Origin: Nannocystis sp.
Lineage (GTDB): Bacteria > Myxococcota_A > Polyangia > Nannocystales > Nannocystaceae
Assembly: GCA_016712315.1 (NCBI GenBank)
Contig: JADJRG010000029.1
Location: 744,001 to 808,000, forward strand
DNA length: 64,000 bases
Direction of reading: 5' to 3'
Shown here: positions 55,001-63,195 of the stretch, piece by piece
Layout: every line of letters starts with the position of its first letter
How positions within the stretch are numbered: position 1 is the first letter of the stretch
The notes under the pieces: model-generated
What the model was told of the DNA's origin: nothing
Databases searched by the model: none
Seen by the model: the letters and a program-made list of their open reading frames with translations, nothing else
Translations under genes and position numbers: made by a program

Positions 55001-55531
55001 AGCCACACTTACGCAGAGCGCCGCGTCCACTGGGTCTTGCCGCTCTACCTGCGTGACAACCAGATGGGGCGGGATAAGACCTGGACCAACATCTTCCCAG
55101 CCCTCTACTTCCAACGGCGAAACGGCGAGGATCTCGACGTCGTCCAGTTCCCGCTCGTCTGGCACATCGAGCGCGGTAAGAGCAGCGGCACCGTCGCAGG
55201 CTTCTTGTGGTGGGACATCCGGGCCAAGGGCACCGTCACCCAGATCTTCCCGGGCCTCTTCACGCGTCGGGTCAGTCGGCGAGGCGAGGAGCTCGCGGTG
55301 ATCGGACCGGGTCTCGGGTGGTGGCGACGGACAAATGGACGCGCGGGCCCCGGCCTCCACTGGCGCGCGCTGCTCGGCCTCGTCGGCGGCGGTAATGAGG
55401 GTGGCGCTCGTTATTTCTCGCTCTTCGGCGCGAGGATCAAGCTGCGCCCCAAGCCCCTCAAGCCGCCGCGGATCCGCGGCAAGGCCAAGGCCGCGACGAA
55501 GCCCGCAGCGCAGCCGGCGGCGAAGCCCTAG
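52017..55531 (+). CDS. Giant exported aromatic-strand repeat protein, interrupted by a frameshift near 52201
   Basis: The N-terminus (signal peptide WLVIAALLALHPALVAAA, then an acidic stretch) is read in one frame up to about 52200. The rest, open to 55531, is in the -1 frame. The join lies in a CCCCC run at 52201-52205: one extra C would give DDAPRLLQKRD and a single protein of about 1,170 residues. The frame-2 sequence before 52472 already shows the repeat (ALPPLFYHR, YLSPLGLFFG), so the protein does not simply start at 52472. About 40 or more units of 20-25 residues alternate strands such as TPLFWHIRD, LPPLFY and LFPLYYRR with charged turns. This looks like a beta-barrel or beta-solenoid envelope protein. 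The C-terminus is Lys/Ala/Pro-rich. Sequencing error, programmed frameshift or pseudogene cannot be told apart here. Confidence 0.72.
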
Positions 55532-55534
55532 CCC

Positions 55535-56095
55535 CTAGTCACCGCTCCAGCGCACGAGCGCGCGCTCGCGCAGCCTCGCGAACCGCTTGCGGCCGATGCC
55601 CTTCACCCGCTGCAGATCCTCGATCTTCGAGTACGGCCGCCCCTCGATCACCCGCGCCGCTAACACCGGCCCGATCCCGGGGAGCGACGCCAGCTCGGCC
55701 GCAGAGGCCTCGTTGACGTTCACGGGGGCTCCTAAGATCGCCAACCGATCCGGCGCCATGCGCTGCCAGCCTGGGGAGCCGCGGCGCGGCGTAACCGCGG
55801 CGCAGAGCGCGTGCTCGATCGCGTCACCGCTCCGCAGCAGCTCCACGGAGATCGGCCGGTAGGGCCCGCAGAAATCCTCGAGGGTCGGCTCTACGCTGCC
55901 TTCACAGCGCACATGTCCGGCGAACTCGACCGCGAAGCCGCACGCGCGCGCGCTCACCGACGCCGTCCCTTGAAGCGGCGGCTCCAGCAGGTTCAACAGG
56001 ATGGCGACAGCCGTCAGCGCCGCGGCAAGACACAGGACCCGCGTCCATGGGTCACGCCGTGGGATCGTGTGTACGGCTCTCGGCTCGCTCGGCAT
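55535..56095 (-). CDS. ComEA-like helix-hairpin-helix protein
   Basis: A membrane anchor (about residues 20-36) precedes a Cys-containing segment (about 48-112) and a C-terminal double helix-hairpin-helix (about 123-183): VNVNEASAAELASLPGIGPVLAARVIEGRPYSKIEDLQRVKGIGRKR-type sequence in two blocks. ComEA-like proteins bind DNA during uptake; similar domains also occur outside competence. No other com gene is nearby. It is convergent with the giant repeat gene, 3 bp apart. Confidence 0.82.
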   Translation of the reverse strand: MPSEPRAVHTIPRRDPWTRVLCLAAALTAVAILLNLLEPPLQGTASVSARACGFAVEFAGHVRCEGSVEPTLEDFCGPYRPISVELLRSGDAIEHALCAAVTPRRGSPGWQRMAPDRLAILGAPVNVNEASAAELASLPGIGPVLAARVIEGRPYSKIEDLQRVKGIGRKRFARLRERALVRWSGD

Positions 56096-56188
56096 ACCCG
56101 CTCTTCGGCCGCCTCGGGGCTCTGTTGCGCGGCTGGGAGGCTGAATTGTTTTGACTCGGCCGAGCCCGAAGCGACACTCTCACCGCCG

Positions 56189-57463
56189 ATGATCGCCCAT
56201 CGTGAGCCCTCCTTGCGCGAAGTCGACCCGGCCCTCTTCGACCTGATCCAGCATGAAGACCAGCGCCAGCGCGACAGCCTGCGCCTGATCGCCAGCGAGA
56301 ACTACGCCTCCTTGGCCGTGCTCGCGGCGACCGGCTCCAGCCTCACCAACAAGTACGCCGAAGGGTATCCCGGCCGCCGCTACTACGAGGGCATGGACTA
56401 CATCGATCCCGTCGAGGAGCTGGCGATCGCTCGCGCCCGTCAGCTCTTCTCCGCCGAGCACGCCAACGTCCAGCCCTACAGCGGATCGCCGGCCAACCTC
56501 GCCGCCTTGCTCGCCCTCTGCCAGCCCGGCGACACGATCATGGGGCTCTCGTTGCCCGCGGGCGGCCACCTCACCCACGGCTGGAAGGTCAGCGCCACCG
56601 GCATCTACTACAACGCGGTGCAGTACGGCGTCCGCCGCAGCGATCACCGGATCGACATGGATGAGCTCCGCGAGCTCGCCTTAAAGCATCGTCCTCGCCT
56701 GATCTGGTGCGGTCACTCCGCTTACCCGCGCGAGCTCGACTTCCCGGCCTTCGCAGCGATCGCTCGCGAGGTAGGCGCGTACTTGGCCGCGGACATCGCC
56801 CACATCGCCGGCCTCATCGCCGGCGGAGCTCACCCCAGCCCGGTGCCGCACGCGGACGTCGTGACGACCACCACGCACAAGACCCTGCGCGGCCCACGCG
56901 GCGGCCTCATCCTGTGCAAAGAGAGCCACGCCAAGGCGATCGACAAGGCCGTGTTCCCGGGCCTGCAAGGCGGCCCACACAACCACAGCACCGCCGCCAA
57001 GGCGGTCGCCTTCCACGAGGCGCTGCAGCCGAGCTTTCGCGACTACGCCCACGCGATCGTCGCCAACGCGCGGGCGCTCGCGGCTGCGTTGATCGAGCGA
57101 GATCACGTCCTCGTCACCGGCGGCACTGACAACCACATTGTGCTGCTCGATCTCACCCGCCTCGGGATCGGCGGGCGTCGGGCCGCCCACGCGCTCAACC
57201 TCTGCGGGATCGAGCTCAACGCGAACACGATCCCCTTCGATCCGCGTAAGCCCTTCGATCCCTCAGGGCTTCGGATCGGCCTCGCGGCGATCACCTCGCG
57301 CGGTCTCCAGCCCGAGCACATGCCTGCGGTCGCGCGGCTCCTCGACGACGCCCTTCAGGTCGCGGCTCGCGTCGGCGACGGTGAGCCTGACTCGGCGGTC
57401 ACCAGCCCGCTACGCGGGCGCGTACGCGAGCTCCTCAGCCCCTTCCCGGCGCCTGGTCTTTGA
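56189..57463 (+). CDS. glyA: Serine hydroxymethyltransferase
   Basis: Interconverts serine and glycine with tetrahydrofolate. Clear motifs: LIASENYAS, GYPGRRYYEG, YSGSPAN, and TTTTHKTLRGPRGG with the PLP lysine at 231. 424 residues, normal. ATG 56189 gives the standard N-terminus; the longer open frame upstream is non-coding. A TTGACT (56151-56156) and GACACT (56173-56178) pair ends 10 nt before the ATG, so the message may be nearly leaderless. Confidence 0.97.
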   Translation: MIAHREPSLREVDPALFDLIQHEDQRQRDSLRLIASENYASLAVLAATGSSLTNKYAEGYPGRRYYEGMDYIDPVEELAIARARQLFSAEHANVQPYSGSPANLAALLALCQPGDTIMGLSLPAGGHLTHGWKVSATGIYYNAVQYGVRRSDHRIDMDELRELALKHRPRLIWCGHSAYPRELDFPAFAAIAREVGAYLAADIAHIAGLIAGGAHPSPVPHADVVTTTTHKTLRGPRGGLILCKESHAKAIDKAVFPGLQGGPHNHSTAAKAVAFHEALQPSFRDYAHAIVANARALAAALIERDHVLVTGGTDNHIVLLDLTRLGIGGRRAAHALNLCGIELNANTIPFDPRKPFDPSGLRIGLAAITSRGLQPEHMPAVARLLDDALQVAARVGDGEPDSAVTSPLRGRVRELLSPFPAPGL

Positions 57464-57486
57464 GTCAGGCGCCGGTTGGGTAGCGG

Positions 57487-58614
57487 TCACGGGGTCTTGT
57501 CGCCGAAGTCGCAGAAGAAGTTCTGCGCCCTGCCGCCGCCCTTGAGGTTGGTCGCCTGGTAGCCGTTGAGGGTCCCGTCCATGCTCCAGTCGTAGAGCAT
57601 CGAGCAGCCGGCGCAATTTTTCTTGCTCGGCTCGCCGGGGATCCCCTCCTCGTTGATGTAGAACGCCCCGCCGTCGCCCGCCTGCCACTCCGGGCACTCG
57701 AGGCTGTTGAAGGGCATGCCGACGCAGCTCTCGCCGCTCTGGACCGGGTAGATCGCCACGATGTCCAGGAAGCCAACGCTCGAGATCACGTTGCCACCGC
57801 CCTTCGAGGCGACATTCTCTGTGGTCGCGATGTTGAAGGCGGAGCTCAGGTGCGCGGCGCTGCGCGGGGTGAAGAGCTGCATCTTGTAGCCGCTGCAGAA
57901 GGCCTCCGCGTCGACCGCGGTCTTCTCGAGGCCGAAGCTCGCCTTGAAGAAGCTGTAGCCGCCGCCGTCGGTGGTCATGTCGCAGAAGACCTGAAACGTC
58001 TCCGGGAAGCCGTCTGGCTGGATGTAGTAGACGCCGTCCGCGAGGATCGGCTTGTCGGCGAGAAGATCGAGGCAGCTCAAGCCCCGCTGACAGTTGGTCT
58101 TGCAACCTTCAAAGGGATCCTCGGAGTCGCACGCCTCCAGGTCCTCTTGCACCTCGCCGTCGCCGCAGCGCGGGCCGAGCGCCTGGCAGTCGGCGTTACA
58201 GCCGCCGTACGAGCCATCGTTCACGCCGTCGTCGCAGATCTCGCCGTCGGTCAAGATCAGGCCGTCGCCGCAGGTCGCCAGCTTGCAGGCGCTCGTGCAC
58301 GCCGCGTCATCCGCGTTGCTCTCGCCGTTGTCGCACTCCTCGCCTGGATCGACGTTGCCATCGCCACAGACGGGATCGGCCGCGGTCGTCGTCGTCGGTT
58401 CTTCAGTGGTCGACTCGGTGGTCGTGCTGGAGGTGGTCGTCGCGCCTGTGGTGGTCGTAGTCACGCCGGTCGTCGTCGTCGTCGGATCGACGTCCGTCGT
58501 CGAGGACGTGTCCGTATCCGTGACAGTCGCCACGGAGTCTCCCGTACAAGCGGCGAGGAGGAGCAGGGTCAAGGACAGCGGGGTGGCGGGGTGCTTGCGC
58601 ATGTGCATGGTCAT
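57487..58614 (-). CDS. Lipoprotein with DUF4215 repeats and fibrinogen-like domain (copy 1)
   Basis: The signal ends in lipobox LLAAC. A Thr-rich linker (about 30-80) leads to two or three DUF4215-type Cys repeats (NVDPGEECDNGESNADD, ILTDGEICDDGVNDG). The C-terminal domain (about 180-375) begins SCLDLLADKP...GVYYIQPDG, then VFCDMTTDGGGYSFF, the entry pattern of fibrinogen-related domains that bind ligands or sugars on surfaces. Many Cys imply disulfides. ATG 58614 is used; nearby in-frame ATGs (58608, 58602) are equally possible. It lies downstream of a paralogue with the same layout, and a strong terminator separates the two. Confidence 0.8.
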   Translation of the reverse strand: MTMHMRKHPATPLSLTLLLLAACTGDSVATVTDTDTSSTTDVDPTTTTTGVTTTTTGATTTSSTTTESTTEEPTTTTAADPVCGDGNVDPGEECDNGESNADDAACTSACKLATCGDGLILTDGEICDDGVNDGSYGGCNADCQALGPRCGDGEVQEDLEACDSEDPFEGCKTNCQRGLSCLDLLADKPILADGVYYIQPDGFPETFQVFCDMTTDGGGYSFFKASFGLEKTAVDAEAFCSGYKMQLFTPRSAAHLSSAFNIATTENVASKGGGNVISSVGFLDIVAIYPVQSGESCVGMPFNSLECPEWQAGDGGAFYINEEGIPGEPSKKNCAGCSMLYDWSMDGTLNGYQATNLKGGGRAQNFFCDFGDKTP

Positions 58615-58662
58615 CTATTCGTTCGTGGTGCCGATGAGATACGAACATTGGACGAAAGCTGC

Positions 58663-58701
58663 AAAAAAAGTAAGGGCCCATGCGCTTTATACATGGGCCC
58701 T
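58663..58701 (-). terminator. Rho-independent terminator between the paralogous lipoprotein genes
   Basis: AGGGCCCATG (58673-58682) and CATGGGCCCT (58692-58701) form a perfect 10-bp stem with a 9-nt loop. On the minus strand it is followed by TACTTTTTTTG. This is the clearest intrinsic terminator in the window and ends the 59909 gene. Confidence 0.9.
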
Positions 58702-58736
58702 CGGGGATCACCTCCCCGCGTCCAGTCCTATGGGGG

Positions 58737-59909
58737 CTATTTGTCGCCGATGCTGCACAAGAACAGCGGTGATTTGCCCCCACCTTGCAGGCCGATCGCC
58801 TGATAGGCCTGCACGGTGCCGTCGCCGTTCCACTCGTAGAGCATCGAGCAGTTCGCGCAGTTGTTGGTCCCGGGCTCGTCCTCGATCACCTGGTCCGTCA
58901 CCCAGAAGGGCCCGTCGTCGGTGGCGCGCCACTCGGGGCAGTCCTCGCTGTTGAGCGGCTTGTTGAGGCACGTCATCTTCGGCTCGACCGGGTAGATCCC
59001 CATGATCGCGAGGTACTCGGAGCTCACAGGCATGTCCTGGACCTCGAGGGGGGTCATGTTCGCGGTCGTCGCGAACTGGTAGCTCGCGAGCAGGTGGGCC
59101 GGGGTGCGCGGCACAAACAGGTGCATGCCGTAGGCGGCGCACACCGCCTCGGCCTGCACGCCGGTCTGGCCGCTCGGGCGACCGACCTTCGCGAGGGTGT
59201 AGCCGCCGCCGTCGGCCTCCATCTCGCAGAAGACGGTGAACGCCGGGATGTTCTCGGAGGCGGGGTCGATCGTGTAGAGGCCGCTCGCGGCGTCGGCGTA
59301 GTCGGCCTTGATCTCCGCGCAGTTCCGCGCGACCACGCAGCTCTTGAGGCAGCCGGTGGTGATGTCCAGATCGTCACAGCTCTCCTTGTCCTCCTGGAGC
59401 ACCCCGTCGCCGCAGCGCGGGCCTAACTCCTCGCAGCCGGGGTTACAGCCGTCGTAGGCGCCGTCATTGACGGCGTCGTCGCAGGCCTCGACGCCCGCAT
59501 ACACCTGGCCGTCGCCGCAGCTCGCGGACGCACAGCTGTTGAGGCACGCGTCGGTCTCGACCTGATTGCCGTCGTCGCACTCTTCAACGCCCGCCCACAC
59601 TTTGCTGTCGCCGCAGATGTTCGTCTTGCACGAGGCGGTGCAGCCGGCGTCATCGGCGTTGTCCTCGCCGTTGTCGCACTCCTCACCGGCCTCGACCATA
59701 CCGTTGCCGCACTCCGCCATCGGCGTGGTCGTCGTCCCTGTCGTCTCTGTCGGGTCCACGGTCGTCGAGCCCGAGGTCGTGCTGGTCGTGGTCGTCGTCT
59801 CGGTGTCGGTGTCGGTGTCGGTGTCCGCGGGCGGAGCCCCCGGGTTGAGGCAGGCGGCGCCGAGTGAGAGGGTGAGGGCGATCAACGAGAGCGGGCGGTG
59901 AATGCGCAT
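58737..59909 (-). CDS. Lipoprotein with DUF4215 repeats and fibrinogen-like domain (copy 2)
   Basis: A paralogue of the 58614 gene. Lipobox LGAAC, then an Asp/Thr-rich linker encoded in part by a 6-bp repeat, then four DUF4215-type Cys repeats (MVEAGEECDNGEDNADD, VWAGVEECDDGNQVE and others), one more than copy 1. The C-terminal fibrinogen-like domain has VFCEMEADGGGYTLAKVG and ends NCANCSMLYEWNGDGTVQAYQ, matching copy 1 (NCAGCSMLYDW). ATG 59909 is preferred to ATG 59924 because GAAGG lies 6 nt before it. Confidence 0.8.
   Translation of the reverse strand: MRIHRPLSLIALTLSLGAACLNPGAPPADTDTDTDTETTTTTSTTSGSTTVDPTETTGTTTTPMAECGNGMVEAGEECDNGEDNADDAGCTASCKTNICGDSKVWAGVEECDDGNQVETDACLNSCASASCGDGQVYAGVEACDDAVNDGAYDGCNPGCEELGPRCGDGVLQEDKESCDDLDITTGCLKSCVVARNCAEIKADYADAASGLYTIDPASENIPAFTVFCEMEADGGGYTLAKVGRPSGQTGVQAEAVCAAYGMHLFVPRTPAHLLASYQFATTANMTPLEVQDMPVSSEYLAIMGIYPVEPKMTCLNKPLNSEDCPEWRATDDGPFWVTDQVIEDEPGTNNCANCSMLYEWNGDGTVQAYQAIGLQGGGKSPLFLCSIGDK
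59800..59823. repeat. 6-bp tandem repeat (Thr-Asp linker)
   Basis: Four copies of TCGGTG in a row encode the alternating Asp-Thr stretch of the lipoprotein linker on the minus strand. Confidence 0.8.
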
Positions 59910-59991
59910 ATGAGGCCTTCGCATAGGTTTGTTGGGGCGAGGAGAACCCCTTTTGCGGGGAATTTCAATTGGTTCGACACGATCATCGCAG

Positions 59992-60714
59992 CTACGCCAT
60001 GCCGCCGTTGATGCTGATCACCTGGCCGGTGATGTAGCTCGCGGCGTCGCTGCACAAGAAGGTCACCAGGCTGGCGACCTCCTCCGCGGTGCCGAGGCGG
60101 TTCGCGGGGATCTTCGGCAAGACGGCCTCACGTGGCACGCCTTGGATCATGTCCGTCTCGATCAGCCCGGGCGCGACCGCGTTGACGGTGACCCCACGTC
60201 GCGCGATCTCCTGCGCCAGCGCCTTCGTCGCCCCGATCACGCCCGCCTTGGCGGCCGCGTAGGCGACCTGGCCGCGGTTGCCCATGATCCCCGAGATCGA
60301 GGACATCGTGATGATTCGCCCCCAGCGTCGGCGCACCATCGGCATCACGAGCGGCTGCGTGACGTTGAAAAAACCATCGAGCGAGGTCCGTAGGACGTCC
60401 GACCACTCCTCCCGCGAGAGGCTGGCGAAGGGCGCGTCGCGGGTGATCCCCGCGTTATTGACGAGCACGCCGATCGGCGTCGGATCCGCGAGGAGCTCCG
60501 CGATCGCGGCCGAGCTCGCGGCTGCGTCGCCGACGTCGAAGCGCGCCAGCGTCGCCGACCCTCCTGCCGCGCGGATCGCCTCCGCGACGCCCTCCGCGGC
60601 CGCTTGGTTGCTCTGATAGTTGAGGATGACCGGGTGACCTGCGGCAGCGAGCGCCTCCGCGATCGCTGCGCCGATCCCTCGGCTCGCCCCTGTGATCAAG
60701 GCCCTTGGTTTCAT
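59992..60714 (-). CDS. Ketoreductase, FabG/ApeQ-like
   Basis: An SDR reductase of 240 residues with TGASRGIG near the N-terminus and catalytic Ser139, Tyr152 and Lys156 (SSISGI, AYAAAKAG). The usual tetrad Asn is Ser111 (VLRTSLDGFF). It is the last gene of a KS-CLF-DH-KR group with 4-bp overlaps, so reduction of a polyene or fatty-acid-like chain bound to an ACP is likely. It differs from the housekeeping FabG at 48012. Confidence 0.82.
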   Translation of the reverse strand: MKPRALITGASRGIGAAIAEALAAAGHPVILNYQSNQAAAEGVAEAIRAAGGSATLARFDVGDAAASSAAIAELLADPTPIGVLVNNAGITRDAPFASLSREEWSDVLRTSLDGFFNVTQPLVMPMVRRRWGRIITMSSISGIMGNRGQVAYAAAKAGVIGATKALAQEIARRGVTVNAVAPGLIETDMIQGVPREAVLPKIPANRLGTAEEVASLVTFLCSDAASYITGQVISINGGMA

Positions 60715-61208
60715 CGCGAAGCCTCCGGATCTTCTATGACCGCGACCTGCATGTGGGCCTCGGCGATCAGCGCGCCCGCCCGCGACGCGCGAACATCATA
60801 GCTCGCGATCGCTCCGAACGCGCCACGCGGCGTGACGACGAGGCTGAGCGTCTCGCCCACCGACACAGTGTCGACGTGCAGCGTCACGTCACGACAACCC
60901 ACCAACACCCCCGGACGCACCGGCTCGCCGCGGGCGACGCCGATCAGGCCGCGCTGCGCCGCGATCGCCTGCGCCAGGCTCTCGAGCACGGCGATCGCCG
61001 GCAGCGCGCCGCTGTCGAGGAACGGATCGTCGGCCGCGACCGTGCGCACGCAGGTCAGCGTCTCTTCGTCCCACGCGATCGCCGCGTCGACGAGCAACAT
61101 CGGCGGCCGATGCGGCATGAAATGCGCGAGCGGCAGCAGCGGCAAACGATCGGCGTCCAGACTCGCGGTCGCCTGCCCTCGCGGCAGAACCGGTGAAATC
61201 TCGCTCAC
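60711..61208 (-). CDS. Hotdog-fold 3-hydroxyacyl-ACP dehydratase, ApeP-like
   Basis: A 165-residue single hotdog domain. The FabZ-type catalytic His is in FMPHRPPMLLVD (His33) and the acid in AIAVLESLAQA (Glu76). Its length and sequence style fit ApeP of aryl-polyene clusters rather than FabA/FabZ. It overlaps the neighbouring reductase and CLF genes by 4 bp each. Confidence 0.78.
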   Translation of the reverse strand: MSEISPVLPRGQATASLDADRLPLLPLAHFMPHRPPMLLVDAAIAWDEETLTCVRTVAADDPFLDSGALPAIAVLESLAQAIAAQRGLIGVARGEPVRPGVLVGCRDVTLHVDTVSVGETLSLVVTPRGAFGAIASYDVRASRAGALIAEAHMQVAVIEDPEASR

Positions 61209-61987
61209 AGGGCCTCCAGTACGAAAAACGGCGACTCATCCGCCGGGCTCAGCGCGTACGCTCCAGCGTCGCCGTGATGCAGCGCCGCCACTAACGCGAG
61301 CGCGGTCGCGCACGGGTTCGCGGTGAGCGACGGCGCGTCGGTGGTCAGCGCCTGCGCCTCTGTCGCCGCGCCGACCGCGATCCGCACCAGGCGAGCACCA
61401 GACCGATCCGCAGGCGGTGCATCTAGGAGGAACGCCGCGGCCAAAGGCGCGTACACCCGCCCCTGCGCGAGCGGCTCGGGGAGCGGCTCCTCCGCGAGGA
61501 CCACCATCACGGGGCCGACGCCGCCGCGGATCATCGTCGCCGCCTCGACCAACGCGTAGGCTAAGCTCGCGGCGCCGCCGCTGATCGAGGTCGATCCGAG
61601 GTGGCTGCCGGTCGCGATCGAAAGGTACCCGGTCGCGGTGTTGTGCACGCTGTTATGGAACTTCGCCGGTGAGAGCGGGCTCCCCGGCTCATCGACGATC
61701 TGAGCGAGCAGCTCGAGCGTCGTCTGGATCTCCCCGTACACCGAGGCGAAGACCAGCGTCAGGCTCGGCAGCTCGAGATCAGACCCCGCGGCAGCTTGCC
61801 CGACCACCTCTGCGGCCATCCGCGTGATCAAACCGGTTCGGCGTCGCAACCGCACAGGCAGCAGCTCCGCACGCGGCTCCTTCACCGCGGGATCGACGAG
61901 CTTGGCGACGTACGCCGCCGGATCGGCGAATCCCGTCGTCCAAAGGCCGAGGCCGCGCAGCCAGAGCATTTGGCTGAAGCCGCTCAT
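61205..61987 (-). CDS. Chain-length-factor-like beta-ketoacyl synthase, ApeC-like
   Basis: A 260-residue protein related to the N-terminal half of ketosynthases but too short for catalysis. It has FHNSVHNTATGYLSIATG, a signature of the short chain-length factor that pairs with a ketosynthase in aryl-polyene and flexirubin pathways. The catalytic Cys is missing, as in other CLFs. It starts 4 bp inside the end of the KS gene, so the two should be made in equal amounts. Confidence 0.75.
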   Translation of the reverse strand: MSGFSQMLWLRGLGLWTTGFADPAAYVAKLVDPAVKEPRAELLPVRLRRRTGLITRMAAEVVGQAAAGSDLELPSLTLVFASVYGEIQTTLELLAQIVDEPGSPLSPAKFHNSVHNTATGYLSIATGSHLGSTSISGGAASLAYALVEAATMIRGGVGPVMVVLAEEPLPEPLAQGRVYAPLAAAFLLDAPPADRSGARLVRIAVGAATEAQALTTDAPSLTANPCATALALVAALHHGDAGAYALSPADESPFFVLEAL

Positions 61988-63147
61988 GGCGCTCCGATCA
62001 GCACGCTGACGTTCGAACCCCCGAACGCGAACGAGTTCGAGAGCGCCGCGCGGGTCTTGGCGGCCCGCCGCGTGAGGTTGACGGTGACGCCGATGGTCTC
62101 ATCGAGCGGCGCCCCGCCGACGCTCGCCGGCAGGTACTCGCCCTCGATCGCCGCGATCGTGAGCACGATCTCGGTCGCCCCCGCGGCGCCCAAGAGGTGC
62201 CCCGTGTAGCCCTTGGTCGCGACGACGGGCGTCTTGTCGCCGAGCAAGCGGCGGATCGCCATACCTTCGATCGCGTCGTTCTGGCGGGTTCCAGTGCCGT
62301 GCACGTTGATATGATCGATCTCCGCGGGCGCGACCCCAGCGACCGCGAGCGCGCGCTGCATCGCGAGCAGCGCGCCCAGCCCCTCAGGGTGCGGGCTGGT
62401 CATGTGGTACGCGTCGGAGCTCTCCCCTACCCCGAGCAAGCGGGCTCGCCCGTCGCCCGCACGCTCGACCAGGATCCACGCGCCACCCTCGCCGATGTTG
62501 ATCCCCGCCCGCTCTCTGGAGAACGGACGACATGGCTCTGGGGACAGGACCTCGAGGCCAGAGAAGCCGCGCAAGGTCAAGCGGCAGAGCGAGTCGACCC
62601 CGCCGACCAAGGCCGCGTCGCAGAGGCCGGCGTCGAGCAGCCGCATCGCCGAGGCGCAAACTTTGGCGCTCGACGAGCACGCGGTCGAGACCAGGTACGC
62701 CGGCCCGCGCGCGCCGGCGAGCGACCGTACGACCTTGAGCCCTGCGTCCAGCGCGTGCGATCGCTCGAGCGTGTAGCCAGCGGGCAGCGCCCCGTGCGCC
62801 TTGACGTGCGCGTAGGCGCGCTCGGACTCCAAGATCCCGCCGGTGCTCGTGCCCATGAGCACCGCCACGCGACCCGCCCCCCAGCGCGCGCACGCACGTC
62901 GCAGCGGCGTCGTCAGATCGGCCAGCGAGAGCTGCGCGAGCCGAGCGAGGCGCGAGTCGTACTCTGCGAGCGACCTGGGCAGCGGCGCCAGCGATCCCCG
63001 GACCAGCCCACAGGTGCCCGTCACCTCGAACTCAGCGGGGCACGGCGCCAACCCTGATCGGCCGGCCTCGAGCGCGCTCAAGACCTCGGCGGTGGTCGTC
63101 CCCATCGCGTTGACGGCGGCGAACGCAGTGATCGGGTAGGCGGCCAT
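61984..63147 (-). CDS. Beta-ketoacyl-ACP synthase, ApeO/FabF-like
   Basis: A full ketosynthase of 387 residues with Cys157 (STACSSSAK), His283 (NVHGTGT) and His317 (TGHLLGAAG), ending in SNSFAFGGSNVSVLIG. It is first in the KS-CLF-DH-KR group. The ATG at 63147 gives the usual start (MAAYPITAF); a longer in-frame start would add 13 basic residues. Confidence 0.85.
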   Translation of the reverse strand: MAAYPITAFAAVNAMGTTTAEVLSALEAGRSGLAPCPAEFEVTGTCGLVRGSLAPLPRSLAEYDSRLARLAQLSLADLTTPLRRACARWGAGRVAVLMGTSTGGILESERAYAHVKAHGALPAGYTLERSHALDAGLKVVRSLAGARGPAYLVSTACSSSAKVCASAMRLLDAGLCDAALVGGVDSLCRLTLRGFSGLEVLSPEPCRPFSRERAGINIGEGGAWILVERAGDGRARLLGVGESSDAYHMTSPHPEGLGALLAMQRALAVAGVAPAEIDHINVHGTGTRQNDAIEGMAIRRLLGDKTPVVATKGYTGHLLGAAGATEIVLTIAAIEGEYLPASVGGAPLDETIGVTVNLTRRAAKTRAALSNSFAFGGSNVSVLIGAP

Positions 63148-63195
63148 CGGCGAGCTGAGCCGAGCATAGCAACCGCGCTCGCGCAATTGAACCGC

